Part shown: piece after piece, positions 56,086-64,000 of the stretch
How positions within the stretch are numbered: the stretch's first letter is position 1
How the letters are laid out: each line of letters opens with the position of its first letter
NCBI GenBank assembly: GCA_024196135.1
Contig: JAMQCK010000075.1
Coordinates: 27,361-91,360 of the forward strand
Length of the DNA: 64,000 nucleotides
Source of the DNA: Pleurotus ostreatus/Saccharomyces cerevisiae fusant
Taxonomy: Eukaryota; Opisthokonta
Direction of reading: 5' to 3'
Made by a program: the position numbers and the translations under genes
Notes under the pieces: generated by a model
What the model was told of the DNA's origin: nothing
The model's database searches: none
What the model saw: the letters and a program-made list of their open reading frames with translations, nothing else

Positions 56086-57763
56086 TCAGGCCGCGAAGAG
56101 GAAACCAGCGAGGACGGAGAGGATGGCGACGTTGAGCGGGGTCTGGAGGGCGTGCGCGCCGTTGGAACCGCTGGTGTCAGCAGCAGACGAGGCAGAAGCC
56201 GCGGCAGAGGTGGCATGACTGGCGCTACCGGTGGCCTTGGTGGACGAGCTGCCGTGCGAGCCAGTGGCGGAGGAGCCACTCTCGGTGGTGCTATCGCTAT
56301 CAGAGCCCGGCTTCGTCGTAGAGCTATTGATAGGATCCCGTTAGCGCGCCGCAATCTTTCTGTAACAGGAGTAGCCACTCACTCAGCATCGGAGGAAGAT
56401 CCCGAGCCAGTCTCGTAAGGCGCGAGGATGGAGGTCGAAGTGACATCGGCGGTGTTGTCGTCCGAGTTCTGGTAGACGTGGTCATACGAGCCAAAGTCAA
56501 CGACAGACACGAGGTCCCAGTTGTTCTCCTTCATGACGGGGTAGGCATCCATGAAAGCCTGCACCGAGTCCAAAGAAAGCTCGTGCTCGAGAACGATGAG
56601 GCCCGGCGACTTCGGACCTGCGACAATTCATTAGCACTGCTCAGCAGACCATCTGATGAGCGCTCGACATACCAGTCAGCCAGTCGTGCATGGACGAGTT
56701 GATGGTCTGCAGGGTCGTGCCGCCAGTCGTCAGACTCCAGTCCTCAGTGCTAGGGCGTAGTCAGTAACAAGCGATAGTAGCTGCGCAGCGTGAAACGCAC
56801 TCCTGGTTCCAGAGGATGGCCTCGAGACCAAAGACTTCCTTGGCGATAGCGAAGACGCGGTTGTCAGAATCGCCGTAAGCTATAGGCGCCGTGAGCAGGA
56901 GACCAAAGGGGGATGCCGCAACACGTACGAGGGCGCCAATAGCGGGGGATGCGGCCACCAGTAGCGTCGGAGATGATCTGCAACGTCCAGCCAAACTGCG
57001 CGACGAGGTCTTCGTTCGAAAGCGAGGACATGTGCGGGTGCGTGTAAGTGTGCACGGCGATATCGTCGCCCGAGTCGAAGATGCGCTTGAACTCATCCGG
57101 GTAGTACGTGATGTAGAGACCGATGATGAAGTGAGTCGCGGCCTGCTGCTGCTCCGTGAGGAAGTCCATGAGCTTCGTCGTTCCCTGCAAAGACGCGTCA
57201 GCGATCGAAGGGCTGCGGGTGGCAGCGGGCGCACATCGTAGGGGCCATCGTCAAAGCCGACGCCGAACTTGCCCTCGGGCGCGTCCCAGAGCGTGCCGTC
57301 CGCGCGGCACTTGTAGTACGATGAGCAGATCTCTGGGCCATTGGGGTCGCTGCCCTCGGGGTAGACGGGGTTGTCGTTCTGGACGGTGGTGGGCGGGAAG
57401 TCCGGGATCTTGCCCGCGTCCTGAGCGGCCTTGAGCGCGTCGAGCCAATCCTGCGGGATCTGATCGGGGGTAGGCGTGCCGGTAGGGTATGCGTGCGCCC
57501 ATTCTACGCGGAATGAGCAAGGGCGGGGGGAGGGGGGAGAGGGGGAACGCACCAGGAGTCCCATACTCCGCCGTGTTGCCTCCATCCTGACGCACAAAGA
57601 GCCTGCGAACCGGGTGGTCATCATCGTGGTACCATCGCTTCTCCGTGCGGCGGCGAGCGACGTGCTCGTGCCCTTCGTGGGGGGTAGTTGGGGTAGGGGC
57701 GAAGAGCGCGGACGCCACAGTAGACGCGCAGAGAATGGTCTGCGCGATGCCGAATGCCTTCAT
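56086..57763 (-). CDS. Chitin deacetylase, GPI-anchored (carbohydrate esterase family 4)
   Basis: Removes acetyl groups from cell-wall chitin to give chitosan. The start at 57763 gives a signal peptide (MKAFGIAQTILCASTVASA). NodB-domain motifs: motif 1 GVGFDDGPY (metal/catalytic Asp pair), motif 2 AVHTYTHPHM (His-x3-His), motif 3 RYWRPPYGDSDNRV after joining two exons across an intron near 56922-56880, and the late motif PGLIVLEHELSLDSV. The C-terminus is Ser/Thr-rich and ends with a hydrophobic tail (LNVAILSVLAGFLFAA), a GPI-attachment signal. At least six introns. Length and arrangement are typical of basidiomycete Cda proteins. Confidence 0.93.
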
Positions 57764-58447
57764 ATCTGCTGTTGACCCGCTGAGGAAAGGAGAATGAGCA
57801 GAGCGGAGATGTGCGCGGGCGCCCTTTAAGTCCTGCGAGCACACTTCGCGGCGGGAGAAGGCAAGGCGCGGGGCTGCCGGAGGACGGGCATATCACGCCG
57901 CGCTACCAAAAGCATGGACGCACCCCCTGTCTTCCGAATCCGTTTGAACTCGGCTTCGATCAAGGGAAATCAAATATCTTTTTACTCAAAATGAACCGCC
58001 GCTCTGATTGGCGCTAATCGCCCGATCAGCCTCGAGAGCAGACTGGCATGGCGTCCACTCACCGTGCGACAGACAGACTCCACAAATGCGGCCATGTCCC
58101 CGAACGTACCATGGGCAGCAGCAGCCCGAGCCCGTCCCAAGCCGTCTCAGACCCCGGCCAGTCCGCTCGATAAGAAAAGATCACAAAAACCTCACCTTCC
58201 CGCTCGCTGACCACTCACCCGGCCCGGGTCGAGGCAAGGCGCGAGGACGAACAGATGAAGCACACACTCGACCTTCCGCGACGGACGATAAACCAAGAGG
58301 TTAATAATACACACACATAATTGAAGGTGCAGTATGGACGAGGAGTACACAGGCGGTCTTCCGAGTCCGCCTCGAGTAAAACCCCCCACGGCCAACCACG
58401 CACCTCCAAGCCCGTCTGCCAGCCGAACGGGATCAACGTTCTCTACC
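57764..58447. other. Intergenic region, 57764-58447
   Basis: Promoter of the chitin deacetylase gene and 3' flank of the TFIIF gene. No further gene recognised. Confidence 0.55.
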
Positions 58448-60580
58448 TCACGCCGCCGAAGGAGTTACCGGCGGTGCAGATCCAGGTTCGCGGTATTGTG
58501 CTTTGAGCACCAACTGCCCAGCCTTCAATTGCGCAACTTCTTTCACAAGTCGCGTGAAGTGGGCTTTCACGCCCTCGTCCTTCAAGTAGGGCGTGAAGTG
58601 CTGGATGCACTCGCGCGTCGTCACCTTGTCGTGCTCGCGTAGCCAGTCGATGACATGACGGTCCTCGAGCGGCGCAAGCGGGGCGTGCTTGCGCTTCTTG
58701 GTGCGTGGTGGCGCGCCAGGCGTCGGCGACTGCCCATCCTCAGGCGCCTTGCGCTTGTTGGAAGACGATTGGCCGTTGGCGACGGGGCTGCCTGCCCGAC
58801 CGCCGGAAGGCGATCCACCGCGTGCTGCACCCGCAAGAGGACTGCCTGCCCGGCTTCCAGAGCCGCTTGGGACGGTCTGCTTAAACTTCGGGCTGGTGGC
58901 TCGCTTAGCGACGATGGAATGGCCTCCGAGAGATGGCGACGTCGGAGAAACAGGTGAGCCGGGACGAGAGTCATGAGGCGCGTTGGCAGGGCCCGCCCCG
59001 TTAGTCGCAAGCTTCGGTGCTTGAGGGGGCTGTGTAGGTGGTTGACCGGGGGGAGGCTGCGTGAGAGGTGCCTGCGAGGGAAGCAATTCCTCCTCTTCAG
59101 ACTCTTCCTCCTCCTGCAAAAATCGTTAGCCCGATACCTTGACATGACATAGACAACGCGTACCGAGCTAGCGTAGGGATTTTCATCGTCGTCACTTTCG
59201 TACGCATTATTGCCCTCGCGCTGGCGAATCATCCGCTGCATGCGCTTTGCACTCTTCGAGATTTTCGTGGGCATCTCATCGTCGTCCGCATCGATATAAC
59301 CATCGCGCATCTTATTCGCTTGGATGTATTCGCGCTTGAGACGCTCCTGTCATGGTCGTCAGCGATAGCGCTAAACCGCGAGTCAGGGTGTATACAAACC
59401 TCGACCTCCTTCGCCTCTTCGTCATCCTGATCAGCAGGGTCGACAGCTGCTTGTCCGTCGTCGTCGGCGACATCGTCTTCGTACAGCATCTCATCCATGT
59501 CTGCATCGGCGCCTAACTCCGCTTCCCTCCGTCTGCGAGCAGCAGCGGCGTCCTCATCGTCATCACCGTCCCCGAACAAGTCGGTTGTGCGGCTGACCGT
59601 CTGCAGTCGTCGGCCACCGGGCCCTCTGCTCTCGCCGTACTCCGCAACACCAACATACCGCCCCTCCCTCTGCGCATTGAAAAGCTCTTGGGTGGCGGCT
59701 GACGGTGCATGGCCCGTCACCTTCTGTAACCAGGCAGCAGGGTCGCGCTTCTGCTGTTTCTGGTACTGCAACGCCAAGGTGTGTCAGCCCCCGCACTCCG
59801 CCACATAAGCACAGCACGCACCTCCGCCTCAACCATCGCCGTGTCCGTGGGGAACGAGTGCTTCAGCCGCTTCGAGAACTTGTACCACCGGTGCACGGGC
59901 ACGAACTGGAAGGTGTTGTTCGCGGCGGGCATGAACGCGCCGATCTGCTCTGCGCGGTTCATGTCCTCCAGCTGGCCCACCCACACCTCGCCCCCGGTAG
60001 AGTCCTCGAGCGTCCACGGGTAGCGCTCCTCCCTGCGCAGCGCGCGCACCTCCTCGGGCACCTTGAACACTTGCTTCGTCTTCTTCTGGAACTTCTTCCG
60101 CCCGCCGTTCGCAGAGCCCTTCCCCTTCGCAGGCGCGCCGTCGCCGTCCCGGATCGGGCGGCCCTCCGCGTCGACCATGACCTTGCGGCCATCGGGACCA
60201 AAGACAGGCTTGCCGTCAGGCCCGCGCATGAAGTCGACCGCGACAGGCGCATTCGAGCCCGACCCGTCGTCCTCCCGGCGCAGCTCTTTGCGGTTGAGCT
60301 TGATCGGCGGCGTCCACGACGTCAGCTCGATCGGCGTGCGCGAGTCGAGCTTCATGATATCGTATTTCCAGCCATTGAGCGCAGAGGACATGAGCTTGAA
60401 GTCTTGATACGGATGGTCGTCTGGCGGAAGCGTGATCTCGTCCTCTTCTGGCTTCGCCTTTGAGGAGGGTAGGATAGGGACAAATTTGTCGACGAGCTTG
60501 CCATCCGGGCCTATCTCCTTAGGCCGCTGGATGGGCTTCTTCTTGGGATGGAAGATGTTGATGGGTTTCTTCGGCGCCAT
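58448..60580 (-). CDS. TFG1: TFIIF large subunit (RAP74/Tfg1)
   Basis: General RNA polymerase II initiation and elongation factor subunit in the nucleus. The start at 60580 gives MAPKKPINIFHPKKKPIQRP. The N-terminal dimerisation part contains YQDFKLMSSALNGWKYDIMK, RYPWTLEDSTGGEVWVGQLE and FQFVPVHRWYKFSKR. The middle is acidic (DLFGDGDDDEDAAAARRRRE and EEEESEEEELLPSQ), then Ser/Pro/Gly-rich. The C-terminal winged helix spans DRHVIDWLREHDKVTTRECI to RLVKEVAQLKAGQLVLKAQY. Introns of about 50-65 nt lie near 59822-59768, 59399-59350 and 59162-59115. Confidence 0.94.
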
Positions 60581-61085
60581 TATGAAGACTTGCGAGAGGT
60601 TCTAGTTGGGTATATGCGTGATTCGTGAAAGAAACTGAGGTCGTCTGGGGGATGATAGCGTGCAGCAGCGCTCCGGCGGTCACTAGCTCGACGCAGAGAG
60701 CAAACGGTGGTCGACTGAACCGCGAGACGGTGGTGGTCGATGACAAGAGCGTGGCGAAACAGTCACCCGTGTGACGCAATCCTGCAATCTCGGCTGTCCG
60801 CGCCGACATGCCTTTGTTCTCTTTTGAGAGCAGCGAACAAGGTCTTCTTTATGGCCGACGTCAAGGACATGAATTCAACGATACTGCTACATGTATACAC
60901 ATCACGTTCTAGCTAGCACGAAACGGTAAAGAATTGGTATCCGGCTCGACTTCGCGCAATTGAACGTAGGACCGCAAATAATAGGGAACACGAAAACGGC
61001 ATGCCAGACCTGGGAGAAGAAGCCAAGCCACAGTATACGACAAAGAGGAAGAGAGTAGAGGTCATGCTAGTACGTGAAAGATCAT
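60581..61085. other. Intergenic region, 60581-61085
   Basis: Promoter of the TFIIF gene and 3' flank of the bHLH gene. No gene recognised. Confidence 0.55.
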
Positions 61086-62804
61086 TTACTGGCTGGGGAC
61101 AGTGTCCGCCCGACCGTTCGCTGGTTGAGGGGCGGCAGTGCCAGGGGGTGTAGGACCGGACGGTGCATACCCGTTCTGCGACGAAGGAGGGCGCGAGATG
61201 GGCGTATGCGACTGGGGAGGGGCGCTGCCGATAGGCTGCGCCTGTGCGGCAGTCGTAGGGGCCGGGGCAGCCGCCACGTAGGTGGGTATACCAGGCTGCC
61301 CGTAGATGACATGCGGCGGCGGTTGCGCCTGGTACTGAGCAGCATGAGGGGGCGGCTGCCCACCACTGCGCATGGCATCGATCTCCTGCCGCATGAGCTC
61401 CATCTCCCTCGCCATGTCCGCCTGGGTCTGCTTCATCTGCTGTACAAAGTCGATCGCTGCCACATGGCATGCGTGAGCGCCATGTTCTACCAGCCGCGTG
61501 CAAAAACGTGCTCACCCTTGCTGAGTATTTCCCACTTGCTTGCCTTCATTCCGCGATCGGCGGGAAGCTGGTCCCGGAGCTCATCGAACAGTTCTTTCAT
61601 CTCCTTTCGACGCTTGCGCTCAGCAAGCTTGTGCGAGACGCGCAGCTCAGGCGAGCGCGAGTACGGCGTCGTGTTGGGATCCTTGGGCCTATTATTGAGT
61701 GCATTGGCAGCTTCAGCCTCCGCAGGCGAGAAACCGTCCTGCGAGCCGCGCTGACGCGACCGCAGCACGCGCTCCGTCGTTGACTCGGGCATCGACATAC
61801 GCCTGTCGGCAGTATACACGGGCTGCATCATCATATGCGGGTGGGTAAGGTGCGTAGCGTGAGCGGGATGAACCGCTTGAGAATGTACGGGTGGCCCTCC
61901 TGCCTGAGGGCTGCCTTCAGGGGCTTGTTGGGGATGGGCCGTGCCCGGAGGCGGCTGCTCCTGGCCAGGCGGCGGCGCCCAAGGGTACTGCTGGCCGGCG
62001 ACAGGAAGCGTGTATGTGCTGCCGCTCGACACCCCAGGCGCATATACGCTTGGCGCCGAGTCGCGCCTTTCACCCGCCCACCATGGGCGCGCCTCGGCTG
62101 TCGATCCCCGCCGGTCGTTGAGGTTAAGCTGGCCGATGCGCGCGTCGACGGCGGAGCCGCGGCGCTTGGCTGCGGGCGCGTCGGGGTCGACGTCCATAGG
62201 GGTTATGCCACCAGGGCCGACCAACTGGGGGTCGATCTCTCCGTTTCCGGGGTGCGGACTGCGGTCTCCGGACATTTTGCGCTTTGTTCCCTGGGGCGGA
62301 TGGGCGTCGGCAGCTGACGGGCGCCTGGAGGGGTAGTCTGGACGAGACTGGGACGCCTGCTGGTCTCCACGCGAGCCCTCGGAGGGGGTCGAAGTCTTGG
62401 ATCCTGCGCTAGAGGTAAACAACGAAGCCGGGTTTGCTGCATCTAACGACGCACTAGGATCCTGGGGAGGGTGCTGGTCTTGTTGACGGTCGTCGCGGGC
62501 TAAAGATGATGGGGTAAGCCAAGGAGCGATGGTCGATAAGGGCGGGATGCATACGCGTTGCGTCGCCAAAGACGTAGGATGGCGCGGGCCTCGGTTCTGA
62601 CATATTTCTTGGATCTGACTGGGGGTGGTCTGGGTAGCGTATGGACTGGTATGCCTGCTTGGGGCTGGCTGTAACTCCGGCTGCGTGGAGGGACGGGTCT
62701 GTGATGGAACCGCGGCGCTGGTTCTGGAGGTACTCGAGCGGGGCAAGGGGCGTGACTCTGGACGAAGACGGCTGGTCGTGCGCGCTCGTCAGGCCGTTTT
62801 GCAT
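61086..62804 (-). CDS. Basic helix-loop-helix transcription factor
   Basis: Nuclear DNA-binding regulator. The bHLH domain reads [20 protein letters not shown] (basic region and helix 1), then [20 protein letters not shown], and helix 2 [10 protein letters not shown], split by an intron near 61520-61460. The basic region holds the H-x3-E-x3-R pattern expected for E-box (CANNTG) binding. It is preceded by about 400 Pro/Ser/Gln-rich disordered residues containing [10 protein letters not shown] and followed by a Pro/Gln-rich tail. Another intron lies at about 62554-62500. The start is uncertain: the ATG at 62804 is the first good in-frame one, and the open frame continues upstream without one. 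Target genes unknown. Confidence 0.87.
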
Positions 62805-63070
62805 GCTCAGGTGGACGTGGGCGTTCGCGGCGTCGCTGCTGTACGCGCCGGGGCCAGGCAATGGAAAGTGAGAGAAGAAATCAACGAGCGGCCAACATGA
62901 TCAAACTCCCCCGAAAATGCCACGTGCTCTAGCCCGCCGCCACCGTGACTACCATATATGGCTAAATTAAGTCCTCTATGCCCTGCTTCGAATCCTCAGG
63001 CTGGCCCGACTGACTGCAGCCCGCTCCCATCCAACCTCCAGATGAATCCTGATAACCCGCCCCGGCCCTT

Positions 63071-64000
63071 CTACCCCACGAGCGCACTCGCTGCCAGCGC
63101 TTCCCGCTGCCCCTCCGTCAGATCCACCGTCCGAACATATTGCGCGCGCAGGCTGTTCCTCGTCGTCCGCCCGCGTGTAACGCCGCCGCCAGCACCAGCG
63201 CCGCTCATCGCGAGCCTCTCCAGCTCGTCGTCCGTGGTAGCCATATGGCGCACATATGGCAGGTAATCAAGGAACAGTGCCTCTCCCCCGCCGGCGCTAG
63301 CGAGCACGGGGATGCCACGCAACCGAGAGACGCGCTCCGCGTTCTCCACGCGAGCGCGGAACAGCGCACGCGCACCGTAACATGCGGGCGGACGTGGCGG
63401 CGATGACGGCGGCAGGTACGGGGGCACATCCACGCCTGGTCCACGTGCGGCGCGTGCAGACAAACGTGCTGCTGTGGCGGCGTGCTCCCTCACGCGGTCG
63501 CGGAAGGCGACGTCCACGTCGGGGTACGACGGCAGGTCGAAGAGGATCTGGTGTCCCAGCTCATCGTCGTCGGCAGGGGCGCTACGAGCCCAAGGATCGA
63601 TCTGAAGGAAGAAGTGAGAAAGCTCGGACATCGTAGTGAGGGTAGAACATACCTGTCCCAGATTGTGGATACATGCATGCGCGTCCATGAATGACAGCAA
63701 TTCAGAGTGAACCGCCTGCCGCCGCCTATGCACCGAGCGAGCCGCCGCCGCAACGACCGGGTCTCCCCCACCAGATTCCTCCGAATCCTCCCAATTCAAC
63801 ACGTCCAGGTCCTCCTCTTCCTCTTCCCCCCTCCCACCCGCACGCGTCGTGCAATGCAGCTGCAGCGCGTTAATCGCATGCCGCAGATCACACCCAGAAG
63901 CCGCTCGCGTGTCCTCGGCGTCGAACCGGGAGTCGCAGAAGCGCGCGACGTCCTCACGCGGCACCAGCCGCGCGTGTTTGTAGCACAGAGATTGTAAGAG
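63071..64000 (-). CDS. Elg1/ATAD5-like AAA+ clamp-loader subunit, C-terminal part (5' end outside window)
   Basis: Exons >64000-63653 and 63601-63071 form the C-terminal part of a larger protein. The segment ASGCDLRHAINALQLHC resembles the lid region of clamp-loader AAA+ ATPases (D-[LI]-R-x-[AC]-[IL]-x-x-LQ). An acidic stretch follows (EEEEEDLDVLNWEDSEE). The late part, EALFLDYLPYVRHMATTDDE and TRGRTTRNSLRAQYVRTVDL, matches my recollection of the Elg1 C-terminus, where the protein unloads ubiquitin-free PCNA from chromatin. Rad17 is the main alternative. The Walker motifs would lie beyond base 64000, so the assignment rests on the tail only. Confidence 0.65.
   Translation of the reverse strand, partial: LLQSLCYKHARLVPREDVARFCDSRFDAEDTRAASGCDLRHAINALQLHCTTRAGGRGEEEEEDLDVLNWEDSEESGGGDPVVAAAARSVHRRRQAVHSELLSFMDAHACIHNLGQVCSTLTTMSELSHFFLQIDPWARSAPADDDELGHQILFDLPSYPDVDVAFRDRVREHAATAARLSARAARGPGVDVPPYLPPSSPPRPPACYGARALFRARVENAERVSRLRGIPVLASAGGGEALFLDYLPYVRHMATTDDELERLAMSGAGAGGGVTRGRTTRNSLRAQYVRTVDLTEGQREALAASALVG

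Noticed and set aside
59705..60463. Long plus-strand frame opposite the TFIIF gene
   Set aside because: Arg/Leu-rich antisense shadow of a gene with a clear family match.
62938..63010. Possible tRNA, from GCTTCGAATCC near 62985
   Set aside because: No acceptor or D-arm pairing and no fitting A box; the match is chance.

Overview
The window looks like a gene-dense stretch of a basidiomycete (Agaricomycete, plausibly polypore-type) nuclear genome. The evidence is the gene set (TFIIF large subunit, Ada3, IQGAP, GCKIII kinase, Ost1, ER Hsp90, fungal P450s, GPI-type chitin deacetylase), many short GT-AG introns of about 45-90 nt in almost every gene, and high-GC coding sequence with CT-rich flanks. 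Species-level placement is not possible from the sequence alone.

Layout. 1-2.1 kb: 5' part of an ER Hsp90 (minus strand), divergent from a U2 snRNA gene. 2.4-9 kb: minus-strand block with Ost1, a small secreted protein, a mitochondrial PPR protein and an unrecognised 304-residue protein. 9.6-15 kb: a membrane-anchored aspartic protease and a mitochondrial hydroxyacid-oxoacid transhydrogenase. 15.2 kb: a second U2 gene. 16.6-21.2 kb: two tandem cytochrome P450 genes. 21.7-27.3 kb: RPL35, a GCKIII kinase and a HIS6-type histidine enzyme. 27.5-30.8 kb: a paralogue of the small secreted protein, then Ada3. 30.8-32.4 kb is gene-poor. 32.4-39.1 kb: a large IQGAP. 39.6 kb: a tiny secreted peptide gene. 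40.36-45.19 kb: a complete DNA transposon. 45.6-47 kb: an F-box protein. 47.5-51.9 kb: a divergent pair made of a peroxisomal ABC half-transporter and a peroxisomal-type adenine nucleotide carrier. 52.2-54.2 kb: a third related P450. 56-64 kb: minus-strand chitin deacetylase, TFIIF alpha, a bHLH factor and the 3' part of an Elg1/ATAD5-like clamp loader.

The most notable element is the 4,825-bp transposon at 40361-45185. It has identical 87-bp terminal inverted repeats and a 10-bp target duplication. It carries one five-exon gene (about 1,353 residues) with a P-element/THAP9-like DDE core and C-terminal C2H2 zinc fingers. A second notable point is the U2 pair. Both copies share a 12-bp element at exactly -50 (a candidate snRNA proximal promoter element), a TATA-like box about 25 bp upstream, and a downstream hairpin kept in shape by different base pairs, which may be a 3'-processing signal.

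Functional links visible in the layout: the peroxisomal ABC transporter and the nucleotide carrier share a 210-bp intergenic promoter and both fit fatty-acid beta-oxidation. Most other neighbours are ordinary housekeeping genes with no evident pathway connection.
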